DNA of 11,473 nt from Clostridium sp. CAG:1024. Lineage in GTDB: Bacteria > Bacillota > Clostridia > Christensenellales > CAG-138. Below are positions 1 through 6,012 of this stretch, in pieces. The first letter of the stretch is position 1. Each line of letters begins with the position of its first letter. The translations under genes and the position numbers were made by a program. Location of the stretch: the NCBI GenBank assembly GCA_000432015.1, contig HF985452.1:291-11763 (forward strand), written 5' to 3'. Below the pieces are notes generated by a model, which was not told the origin of the DNA, made no database searches, and saw only the letters and a program-made list of their open reading frames with translations.

Positions 1-79
1 GCTGACAGCGGCGGTGGACGACGCGGCGCTCAAAAAAGCCGTGGAGGACAGAGATTACACGGTCACGGCGATCCGCTGA
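1..79 (+). CDS. C-terminal end of a probable heavy-metal-associated (HMA) domain protein (partial)
   Basis: Only the last 25 codons are present, read from position 2 to the TGA at 77-79; the gene begins outside the window. The visible tail has the pattern DDAALKKAVEDRDYTVTAI, which fits the last helix and strand of HMA/ferredoxin-fold metal-binding domains (typical form: D.a.lkkAiedaGY.V..i). Such domains occur alone (CopZ-like copper chaperones) or in P-type ATPases and mercuric reductases. Because the protein ends right after the domain, a small chaperone or a protein with a C-terminal HMA domain fits best. The metal-binding CxxC motif would lie upstream and cannot be seen. The gap to the next start is 41 bp, so cotranscription with the next gene is possible. 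The family call rests on a short stretch. Confidence 0.5.
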   Translation, partial: LTAAVDDAALKKAVEDRDYTVTAIR

Positions 80-103
80 GACCGCATGCGAAACGATGCA
101 AAA

Positions 104-112
104 AGGCGGTGA
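104..112 (+). promoter_or_regulatory. Ribosome binding site that sets the start of the ADP-ribosylglycohydrolase gene
   Basis: AGGCGGTGA differs from the ideal AGGAGGTGA by one base and lies 8 nt before the ATG at 121. A GTG at 109 in the same frame lies inside this site and so is a poor start. Confidence 0.6.
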
Positions 113-120
113 CGGCAAGC

Positions 121-951
121 ATGTACGGCGCGATCCTCGGAGACATGATCGGCTCGGTGTACGAGTTCCATAACGTCAGGACGAAGGCGTTTCCCCTGTT
201 CACGGCGGAGAGCGGGATCACGGACGACAGCATCATGACCGTCGCCGTCGCAAGCGCGCTTTTGAAACACAAGCGGGAGGGACTGCCGTTCGGGGCGGCT
301 GTGGTGCAGGAAATGCAGTCGTTCGGCAGACGCTATCCCGCGCCGAAGGGCGGATACGGTGCGCGCTTCTCCCGCTGGCTGCGGGAAAGGGATCCAAAGC
401 CCTACGGGAGCTACGGCAACGGCGCGGCCATGCGCGTTTCTCCCTGCGGCATCGCGGCGGGTTCGTTGGACGAGGCGCTGTCCCTTGCGGAAAGCTCCGC
501 TGCGGTCACGCATGATCATCCGGAGGGCGTCAAGGGCGCAAAGGCCACGGCTGCGGCGGTCTATCTTGCACGCACGGGTGCGGACAAGCCGGCGATCCGC
601 CGCTATATCGAGGAGAGCTATTACCCGCTCAACGAATCGGTCGAAGAGATCCGACGATACTACGGCTTTGATGAAAGCTGCCAGGGAACGGTGCCGCAGG
701 CGATCGAGTGTTTTTTGGAGTCGGAGGACTTTGAGGATGCGATCCGAAACGCGGTCTCCATCGGCGGCGACAGCGACACGGTCGGCGCGATCACAGGCGG
801 CATTGCTTGGGCGTATTACGGAAAAAACGGACCGACGGACGGTATGCGCGCGCTCAGGACGCAGGCGGAGGCACGGCTCCCGGGCGATCTTTTAGAGGTC
901 GTGCGGGCGTTTGCGGACGCAGAGCAAGGGGGATACGATTTCTTTTCTTGA
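121..951 (+). CDS. ADP-ribosylglycohydrolase family protein
   Basis: The 276-aa product belongs to the ADP-ribosylglycohydrolase (ARH/DraG-like) fold, whose members use a dinuclear Mg2+ site to remove ADP-ribose from proteins, nucleic acids or small molecules. Visible hallmarks are the N-terminal GDMIGSVYEF, the first metal-binding motif TDDS (residues 34-37), GNGAAMR (99-105), THDHPEG (130-136) and the C-terminal metal motif GGDSDT (215-220). The length is typical of stand-alone bacterial members. The ATG at 121 is preferred over an in-frame GTG at 109 because the GTG sits inside the ribosome binding site and the family usually begins just before the GD.iGs.yE motif. The substrate cannot be told from sequence, and no ADP-ribosyltransferase lies nearby in the window. 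The last codons (DFFS, stop) lie inside the left end of repeat copy A, so the native C-terminus may have been replaced or extended. Confidence 0.88.
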   Translation: MYGAILGDMIGSVYEFHNVRTKAFPLFTAESGITDDSIMTVAVASALLKHKREGLPFGAAVVQEMQSFGRRYPAPKGGYGARFSRWLRERDPKPYGSYGNGAAMRVSPCGIAAGSLDEALSLAESSAAVTHDHPEGVKGAKATAAAVYLARTGADKPAIRRYIEESYYPLNESVEEIRRYYGFDESCQGTVPQAIECFLESEDFEDAIRNAVSIGGDSDTVGAITGGIAWAYYGKNGPTDGMRALRTQAEARLPGDLLEVVRAFADAEQGGYDFFS

Positions 952-1171
952 AGGACAGAAACAAAAGACATTGCGAGACGGGGTGCGTGGGTCGGCAAGG
1001 CGTTTCCCGCGTATCCCGGCTTCATTCGTACTACGAAAAACGGACGGCTCGTATGTGAGCCGCCCGTTTTGTGCCGCGCACCCGCGAAACCGGCAGAAGC
1101 ACGAAAAGCGGCTGTCCCGAAAATGATGTTCTTTTGCTGCTTTTCTTCTAAAAAGAAAAGAAGGGGACGTT
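939..1171. repeat. Dispersed structured repeat, copy A (MITE-like, three hairpins)
   Basis: This fills most of the 272-bp gap between 951 and 1224. It shares ordered blocks with copies B and C near 8180-8520: a left block around 958-969 (GAAACAAAAGAC), a central hairpin at 1037-1070, the block CTGTCCCGAAAATGAT at 1112-1127, and a right-end hairpin made of CTTTTCTT (1140-1147) and AAGAAAAG (1153-1160). The left end and the reverse complement of the right end resemble each other (TTCTTTTCTT, then GAAG..., then CAAAAGA), giving imperfect terminal inverted repeats of about 30 bp. No coding potential is apparent. The left boundary overlaps the end of the upstream gene, so exact ends are uncertain. 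Confidence 0.75.
1037..1070. terminator. Central hairpin of repeat copy A, possible bidirectional terminator
   Basis: AAAACGG-A-CGGCTC pairs with GAGCCG-C-CCGTTTT around a 6-nt loop (GTATGT). The stem is 13 bp plus one A/C mismatch. It starts in an A run and ends in a T run, so it could terminate transcription in either direction. It lies about 85 bp after the stop of the ADP-ribosylglycohydrolase gene. Confidence 0.55.
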
Positions 1172-1205
1172 CCCGCTCCGTATTCTGTTCAATCCGCGCC
1201 CGCTG

Positions 1206-1214
1206 TGGTACAAT
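1206..1214 (+). promoter_or_regulatory. Extended -10 promoter of the NusG-II / Gx transporter pair
   Basis: TGGTACAAT is an extended -10 element (TG-n-TACAAT, 5 of 6 matches to TATAAT). The best -35 candidate at the right distance, TGTTCA at 1186-1191 with a 17-bp spacer, is weak. The predicted transcription start is about 1221, only about 3 nt before the ATG at 1224, and no ribosome binding site is visible. Confidence 0.5.
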
Positions 1215-1223
1215 GATCCCACT

Positions 1224-1577
1224 ATGAAACGTCTGGACTTTCTTATGATCGGCCTTGCGGTGCTGCTGTCGCTGCTTCCGCTCGCCTTCCTGCTTCAACC
1301 GGCGCCGAAACATGCGGTCGTGACCGTATCGCAGCGCGGCGAGGTGCTGTATGAAGGCGGGCTGTTCGACGACGCCGTTGTCACGACCCCGGACGGCGGC
1401 AATACCATTGAGATCAAGGACGGCGAGGTGCGTATGATCGCCGCCTCATGTAAGGACGGACTGTGCCTTTCCGCCGGTATTGCGACTGCGGCAAAGCCGA
1501 TCGTGTGCCTGCCGCATGAACTGACCGTTCGGATCTCGGACGGAAAGGAGGCGCCGCTCGATGCAGTCACACGCTGA
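1224..1577 (+). CDS. NusG domain II-containing protein
   Basis: The 117-aa protein has an N-terminal membrane anchor (about residues 5-25) followed by a small extracytoplasmic domain of the NusG-II type. The signature is the cysteine pattern around CKDGLC (C76, C81) and the later IVCLPHEL (C95), matching the family form CPDkiCv...G...ivCLPn. These proteins are common in anaerobic Firmicutes, often next to a Gx transporter and FMN-binding proteins; their biochemical role is not established. The ATG at 1224 gives the usual M-K-x-x-D start just before the anchor. No Shine-Dalgarno sequence precedes it, and a later ATG at 1245 is no better. The 3' end overlaps the next gene by 17 bp, which suggests translational coupling. 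Confidence 0.82.
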   Translation: MKRLDFLMIGLAVLLSLLPLAFLLQPAPKHAVVTVSQRGEVLYEGGLFDDAVVTTPDGGNTIEIKDGEVRMIAASCKDGLCLSAGIATAAKPIVCLPHELTVRISDGKEAPLDAVTR

Positions 1578-2091
1578 CGTTAAGCGCCTCTGTACGGCCG
1601 CACTGCTGTCCGCCATGGCGCTCGCACTGCAATACCTTGAGTCGCTCCTGCCGCCGCTCGTTCCGGGCATCCCGGTCAAGCTCGGACTTGCAAACCTTGT
1701 GACACTGTATACCATGCTCCGGTTTTCCCGGCGCGACGCTTTTATCGTGTCCGCTTTGCGCGTGCTGCTGTTTCCGCTGCTCTCGGGCGCGGTGTCCGGC
1801 TTTTTCTATGCCGCCGCGGGAACGCTGCTGTCGTTTGCCGTCATGGCGCTGTTGCTTCCGCTCGTCAGGGCGGGCCGCCTGAGCCCCGTCGGCCAGAGCG
1901 TCGCGGGCGCGTTCCTGTTCCATGTCGGGCAGACGCTCGTGGGGCTTTTGACCGTGGGCCGCGCCATGCTCGCTTATTTCCCCTATATGGGGCTCATCTC
2001 CATTCCCGCGGGCGCGCTCACGGGGTTTCTGGCAATGCTTCTTGCAAAGCGTCTTGCAGGCGCGCGACCGTCCGCCAGTCCGCGATCGTAA
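1561..2091 (+). CDS. Gx transporter family protein (heptaprenyl diphosphate synthase component I-like)
   Basis: This 176-aa integral membrane protein has about five hydrophobic segments. It carries the family hallmark PGIPVKLGLANLVTLY (starting at residue 35), seen in proteins annotated as Gx transporter or heptaprenyl diphosphate synthase component I, which resemble ECF-type S components. The substrate is unknown; the old 'synthase component' name is probably a misnomer for these stand-alone proteins. The start is firm: AAAGGAGG at 1544-1551 lies 9 nt before the ATG, inside the end of the NusG-II gene. Pairing with a NusG-II protein is a recurrent arrangement in Clostridia. The last 74 bp overlap the 3' end of spoIID on the opposite strand. 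Confidence 0.82.
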   Translation: MQSHADVKRLCTAALLSAMALALQYLESLLPPLVPGIPVKLGLANLVTLYTMLRFSRRDAFIVSALRVLLFPLLSGAVSGFFYAAAGTLLSFAVMALLLPLVRAGRLSPVGQSVAGAFLFHVGQTLVGLLTVGRAMLAYFPYMGLISIPAGALTGFLAMLLAKRLAGARPSASPRS

Positions 2092-3064
2092 CGCCCGTGT
2101 AGTAGTGCAGCAGGATCTCCCTGTAGTCCGCGCCGGCCTCCGCCATGCCGTTCGCACCCGTCTGACTGAGCCCGACGCCGTGTCCGAAGCCCTTGGTATC
2201 GAGCCGTACCGTCTTTCCCGTGAGCGTTACGGTAAACATGGCGCTGTCCAGCCCGATGAGATACCGAAACTGCTTGCCTGTGATCTGTACGCCGCCCAGG
2301 CGTATTTTTTTGACCCTGCCGCTCTCCGTACGCGATATCACGGCAATCTGCTCGCTGAGCCGGTCCGGCTTGAGCTTTGCGTCTGCGTATGCCTTGTTCA
2401 CCTTGTCGCAAAATTCCCGGTAGGAAAGCCGCACCGTGCCGCTGAGCCGCGAAGTTCCCGTTTCGAGGCCGCTTTCCACGGCGCGCAAGTACGGCTCCGC
2501 CGCTGCGAACACATTTTCCGAATCCTCTGTGTAGCCGCCGGAGGCGCTGTGGTAGAGCGCGTCGATCGGCTCGCTCTCATAGAGCAGGATCTCGCCTGCG
2601 GTCGCGCGTACCGCGGCTTCCACACGGGCGTGGTTGCTGGCATAGGTGTTTGTCCAGCGTGCCTGCTGCCGCTCCGTTGAGGCAAAGGCCTGACAGCAGT
2701 TGCTTCCCGTGCAGACGTCTGCGCCGGTCGCTTTGCAGCCGCCGCGCAGCAGCTTTCGGATCGTATAGGTGCGCGCCGCCACAGCCTGCGCCGCGAGCGC
2801 TTCCGCCTCGAAGGACGCAGGCATCTCCGCCGCCACCACGCCCACGAGGTACTCCTCCAGCGGACGCTCGCTGATCTCGCCCGTGCGGCGGTCGCATACG
2901 GATATGATCAGATCCGTATCCGGCGGCAGCAGGCTTTCCTGCTGTTCCTGCTGCGATTCCTGCTCCGGCGGCCTTCTTGCATACAGGCAGCCCCGGATCA
3001 TCAGCACGCAAAGCCCGATCGTCACGGCAAGGGCAACGACCTTTTTCCAGCAGACCCGGTACAC
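2018..3064 (-). CDS. spoIID: Stage II sporulation protein D (SpoIID)
   Basis: SpoIID is a membrane-anchored lytic transglycosylase that degrades peptidoglycan during forespore engulfment, working with SpoIIM and SpoIIP. The 348-aa protein has an N-terminal membrane anchor (about residues 8-24), a Glu/Gln-rich linker, and the catalytic core EEYLVGVVAAEMPASFE with the likely catalytic Glu80. It is followed by the AQAVAARTYT helix, a cysteine cluster (C118, C123, C124), the YHSASGGYTEDSE motif (H172) and the C-terminal FGHGVGLSQTGANGMA motif. The GTG at 3064 is chosen because AGGAGG (3070-3075) lies 5 nt upstream. A longer frame reaching 3139 or 3175 would place a ribosome-binding-site-like sequence and a GC-rich hairpin inside the coding region and has no such site of its own. 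The gene stands alone here, without spoIIR, spoIIQ or murA neighbours. Confidence 0.9.
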   Translation of the reverse strand: MYRVCWKKVVALAVTIGLCVLMIRGCLYARRPPEQESQQEQQESLLPPDTDLIISVCDRRTGEISERPLEEYLVGVVAAEMPASFEAEALAAQAVAARTYTIRKLLRGGCKATGADVCTGSNCCQAFASTERQQARWTNTYASNHARVEAAVRATAGEILLYESEPIDALYHSASGGYTEDSENVFAAAEPYLRAVESGLETGTSRLSGTVRLSYREFCDKVNKAYADAKLKPDRLSEQIAVISRTESGRVKKIRLGGVQITGKQFRYLIGLDSAMFTVTLTGKTVRLDTKGFGHGVGLSQTGANGMAEAGADYREILLHYYTGVTIADWRTVARLQDALQEALPETP

Positions 3065-3069
3065 GGCTT

Positions 3070-3096
3070 CCTCCTTTCCCGCCCGCGTCCGGGCGG
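3070..3096 (-). promoter_or_regulatory. Leader hairpin and ribosome binding site of spoIID
   Basis: In the transcript CCGCCCG and CGGGCGG form a perfect 7-bp GC stem around a 4-nt loop (3079-3096). Three bases after the stem comes AGGAGG (3070-3075), then 5 nt to the GTG. The stem does not hide the binding site, so it could protect the mRNA or set spacing; its role is unknown. Confidence 0.5.
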
Positions 3097-3138
3097 CAGA
3101 AAGATTCCCTTTATCGTATTTTCTTTTGCGGGCATTCA

Positions 3139-3147
3139 TGCTAAAAT
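3139..3147 (+). promoter_or_regulatory. Extended -10 promoter of the sigma-like membrane protein gene
   Basis: TGCTAAAAT is an extended -10 element (TG-n-TAAAAT). No convincing -35 is present, as is common for extended -10 promoters. Transcription would start near 3154, giving a leader of about 28 nt containing AAAGGA (3165-3170). Confidence 0.45.
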
Positions 3148-3181
3148 GGATAAAATCAGACACGAAAGGATGCATTCTTTT

Positions 3182-3853
3182 ATGATACAGTCAGAGCTGC
3201 AGCAGCGTGCCCATGCGGGCGACCGCGAAGCGTTCCGGGAGATCTATGAGACCTACAGCCGCGAGGTCTATGCGCTGGCACAGCGGCGCTTCAACGACGC
3301 AGAAAAGAGCCGCGGGATCGTGCGGCAGGTCTTTCTTTCACTCTATCGCGAGCTGCTGCATGAGGACGAAGATATCGATATTCCTGCGCGCGTTTCCGCG
3401 ATCGCCGATGAGGAGATCCGCATTCGCCGCATCGCGGACGGCGACCTGTCCGAGGATACGTTGAAAGCGCAGTGCGCGCTCGCCGAAGAGCCGGATACGA
3501 GTGGCACCATGGAGCGTATCCGCCGCCGCATGGATGCGGAGCAGGAGCGGGATGCGGGCGAAGCGGGCTCCGAAGAGCCTGCGGTGCAGCCCGCCGTCCC
3601 CACAGAAACGATGCAGGGAACCGTGCCGCAGGCGCGCGCCAAGGACGCGGCACAGCCGGAGCTTTTGCAAACGCCGAAAAAGAAAAAACGCGCGAGTACG
3701 GGCGGCACGATCGCCGCGATCGTTGCGGCGGTGCTGTTTCTGGTGTTCCTCTGGCTGCTTGCGGGCATTCTCATGGATCTCGACGTTATTCCGAGCTTTG
3801 ACCTCGGGTACCGCTGGTTCAACGAGCATATATTCGACTTCTTCCGCATCTGA
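3182..3853 (+). CDS. Sigma-70 region 2-like protein with C-terminal transmembrane segment
   Basis: The 223-aa protein begins like an ECF-type sigma factor. Residues about 1-60 contain AGDREAFREIYETYSREVYALA and, further on, IVRQVFLSLYREL, matching region 2, the core-polymerase-binding and -10-recognition helices. No region 4 follows. Instead there is an acidic, Ala/Pro/Gln-rich linker (about 85-160), a KKKK patch, one transmembrane helix (about 175-197) and a 26-residue aromatic tail ending FDFFRI. By the positive-inside rule the sigma-like part would be cytoplasmic. The function is not known; a membrane-tethered sigma-like or polymerase-binding regulator is inference. The ATG at 3182 is chosen because AAAGGA ends 11 nt upstream; earlier ATGs at 3146 and 3170 lie in the promoter or ribosome-binding region. 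It sits 32 bp before the DnaD-like gene and may be the first gene of that operon. Confidence 0.7.
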   Translation: MIQSELQQRAHAGDREAFREIYETYSREVYALAQRRFNDAEKSRGIVRQVFLSLYRELLHEDEDIDIPARVSAIADEEIRIRRIADGDLSEDTLKAQCALAEEPDTSGTMERIRRRMDAEQERDAGEAGSEEPAVQPAVPTETMQGTVPQARAKDAAQPELLQTPKKKKRASTGGTIAAIVAAVLFLVFLWLLAGILMDLDVIPSFDLGYRWFNEHIFDFFRI

Positions 3854-3885
3854 CGCGGGAGTTTTCTTTCCACGGAGCGTATCCT

Positions 3886-5085
3886 ATGACCTGTCGTTTT
3901 TCTCCCGACGCGGCCAAGCGTGAGCAAACGCCCGTCGATAACAGCTTTATTGCCGATTTTCTGCCCGCGGCCGGCGCTTTGGAACTCAAGGCGTATCTGT
4001 ACGGGCTCATGCAGTGCTGCCACCCCGGCATGGACGGCTCCATGGCGGATGCGCTCGGCGTTACGCAGGAGGCGCTCACCGGGGCGTTCAGCTATTGGCA
4101 GTCGCAGGGGCTTGTACGCATCGTATCGGAAAAGCCGCTCACGGTCGAGTATCTTTCCGTACAGGAGTCCGGGATGGACGCCGCCATTCCGACAAAGTAC
4201 GGCAGCCTTGTCGCAAGGCTCAACTCGCTCACCGCGCCGCGCCAATTCGGTATGCGCGAGCTCAAGCATGTCTACGACTGGATCGAGGTCTACGGACTTG
4301 AGGAGGGCGCAGTACTCGAGCTTGTCGGCTACTGCATGGAGCAGAAGGGCCGCCGCGTGAGCATCAATTACATGAGCGCCGTTGCGGAGAGCTGGGCGGA
4401 GGAGGGCGTGCGTACCTTTGAAGCCGCGCGCGCCGCGATCGAAAACTATTCCCTGCGCCGTCACGGTGCGACCGTGATCCTCCGGCAATGGAACAAAAAG
4501 CGTCGTCCCACGCAGGCGGAAATGGCGCTCTATGACAAGTGGACGACCGAATGGGGCTTTACCGAGGACGCGATCCTTGCAGCGCTGCCGCGGCTCACGG
4601 TGTCCGCAAGCCCGAATTTTACCTATCTTGACGAGCTGCTCGATTCTCTCAGGGAGAAGCGTCTGACCGGCGCGGAGGACATCGCGACAGACGATGCCAA
4701 GACCGCGCAGGAGCGCGCCTTTGCAAAGCTGCTGTTCGAGCGCGCGGGCAAGGTCGAGCCCGCAACGCAGACCCAGCGCGCGCAGATCGACCTGTATCTG
4801 TCGGAATACGGGATGCCGCGCGAGCTGCTGCTGTATGCCGCCGACCTGAGCCGCGGCGCCAACGAGCCGTTCGGACGCATGAAGCTGCTGCTGAACGACT
4901 GGCACGGCAAGGGGATCCGCACCGTGGCCGAAGCGGAAGCCTGTCAGTCCGAACGCGAAAAACAGGCAAGATCGGCCGGACGGACGTACCGCGGCGCAAA
5001 GAAAGACTATGCCATGCACACCATCAGCGACGAGGATTTCGAGCGCCTGTTTCTCGATCTCAATCAGGACATCGGCGAGGAGTAA
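3886..5085 (+). CDS. DnaD-like primosome protein (replication initiation)
   Basis: In Firmicutes, DnaD/DnaB-type proteins help load the replicative helicase at the origin and at restarted forks. The 399-aa protein has an N-terminal winged-helix-like part (about residues 15-95) and then repeated DnaD (DDBH2) units. The clearest pieces are MRELKHVYDWIEVYGLEEG (about 120-190 overall), LYDKWTTEWGFTEDAILAAL (about 205-265) and LYLSEYGMPRELLLYAADLS, followed by MKLLLNDWHGKGIRT (about 285-350). The third ends in the typical Y/MxxxLLxxWxxxGIxT pattern. Three units are more than the usual one or two. GGAG at 3874-3877 lies 8 nt before the ATG. Only 6 bp separate it from the DnaC/DnaI-like gene, the usual primosome partner. 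It is annotated as DnaD domain protein rather than dnaB or dnaD because orthology cannot be decided from sequence alone. Confidence 0.85.
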   Translation: MTCRFSPDAAKREQTPVDNSFIADFLPAAGALELKAYLYGLMQCCHPGMDGSMADALGVTQEALTGAFSYWQSQGLVRIVSEKPLTVEYLSVQESGMDAAIPTKYGSLVARLNSLTAPRQFGMRELKHVYDWIEVYGLEEGAVLELVGYCMEQKGRRVSINYMSAVAESWAEEGVRTFEAARAAIENYSLRRHGATVILRQWNKKRRPTQAEMALYDKWTTEWGFTEDAILAALPRLTVSASPNFTYLDELLDSLREKRLTGAEDIATDDAKTAQERAFAKLLFERAGKVEPATQTQRAQIDLYLSEYGMPRELLLYAADLSRGANEPFGRMKLLLNDWHGKGIRTVAEAEACQSEREKQARSAGRTYRGAKKDYAMHTISDEDFERLFLDLNQDIGEE

Positions 5086-5091
5086 AACCGC

Positions 5092-6012
5092 GTGAACACA
5101 GAAATCGAACGCATCTATGACGGGATCCGCCGCGCGGAACGGCGGGCGCAGGCGCAGCGTACCGAAACCGCTTACCGGCGCGCGCCGGAGCTTGCTGCGC
5201 TCGAGCAGGAGCGCAGGGACGTTTTTGCATCCGCTGCCGCAAAGCGCTTCGGCGCGGACGAGGCTGCGGAGCGGTTTTCGCGTCTCGATGCGCGTGAGCG
5301 GGAACTGCTCGCGCAGGCGGGGCTCCCCGCAGATACGCTTTCGCTGCACTACCGCTGCGAAGTATGCCGCGACACGGGCTATGTCGGCGGCGCGTCCCGC
5401 CGTCCCTGCGGCTGCCGCCTGCTGCTTGCGGCAAAGCTCGATTCCGGCGTCGGCGTCAACGATCGAGAAACGTTCGAGCGCTTTTCGACGGAGATCTATC
5501 GCGATGAAGGACAGAAAAAGCGCAGCGTCAACGCGAAGAACTGGTGCATGGCCTACGCGGACGCGCTGCCGACGCCGGAACGCAGAAACGTGCTGCTGCT
5601 CGGGATGCCGGGACTCGGCAAGTCGTATCTTGCGAACGCCGTGGCCTACCGGGCGCTCGGCCGCGGGATCGCCGCACGGCGCGTCACGGCGTATACCTTT
5701 GTTCAGGACATGCTGCTTGCGATCCAGGGCAGATCGCGCAGACAGGCGGCCTTTCTGGACGTTCCCCTGCTCGTGATCGACGATCTTGGGAGCGAACCGG
5801 TCATTCCGAACGTCTCGGAGGAGGCGCTGTTCAACCTCATCAACGAACGGACGATTCGGAACAGGAACACCATTGTTGTGACCAATCTGTCCGTCGCCGC
5901 CTTGCAGGAGCGCTACGGCGAACGCGTGACTTCGCGTCTGACCGACAGGAGCACCGCACAGCTCATCCGCCTGACGGGCGAGAATCTTCGCTGGAGCGAC
6001 GGCCTATGCTGA
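5092..6012 (+). CDS. DnaC/DnaI-like ATP-binding helicase loader
   Basis: This AAA+ protein of 306 aa is predicted to load the replicative helicase DnaB/DnaC, as DnaI does in Bacillus subtilis. The N-terminal half is charged and helical and contains a zinc-binding cluster C89-x2-C92...C106-x-C108, as in DnaI-type loaders. The ATPase core shows Walker A GMPGLGKS (171-178), Walker B LLVIDDLG (226-233), sensor-1 VVTN (262-265) and a probable arginine-finger region SRLTDR (281-286). The GTG start at 5092 is supported by AGGAG at 5078-5082, 9 nt upstream, which overlaps the end of the DnaD-like gene. Its stop codon overlaps the start of rsmI by 7 bp, so the two are probably translationally coupled. 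Confidence 0.9.
   Translation: MNTEIERIYDGIRRAERRAQAQRTETAYRRAPELAALEQERRDVFASAAAKRFGADEAAERFSRLDARERELLAQAGLPADTLSLHYRCEVCRDTGYVGGASRRPCGCRLLLAAKLDSGVGVNDRETFERFSTEIYRDEGQKKRSVNAKNWCMAYADALPTPERRNVLLLGMPGLGKSYLANAVAYRALGRGIAARRVTAYTFVQDMLLAIQGRSRRQAAFLDVPLLVIDDLGSEPVIPNVSEEALFNLINERTIRNRNTIVVTNLSVAALQERYGERVTSRLTDRSTAQLIRLTGENLRWSDGLC

Noticed and set aside
109..111. GTG start for the ADP-ribosylglycohydrolase gene
   Set aside because: It falls inside the Shine-Dalgarno-like AGGCGGTGA; the ATG at 121 has correct spacing and matches the family start.
3343..5349. Very long open frame on the - strand across the sigma-like, DnaD-like and loader genes
   Set aside because: It is antisense to three genes with clear domains; long antisense open frames are expected in GC-rich codon-biased DNA. 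The translation is low-complexity, Arg/Leu/His-rich, with no motif.
5544..6005. Upstream extension of rsmI within the helicase-loader gene
   Set aside because: The added residues have no similarity to RsmI; the family start and the GGAG site both point to 6006.
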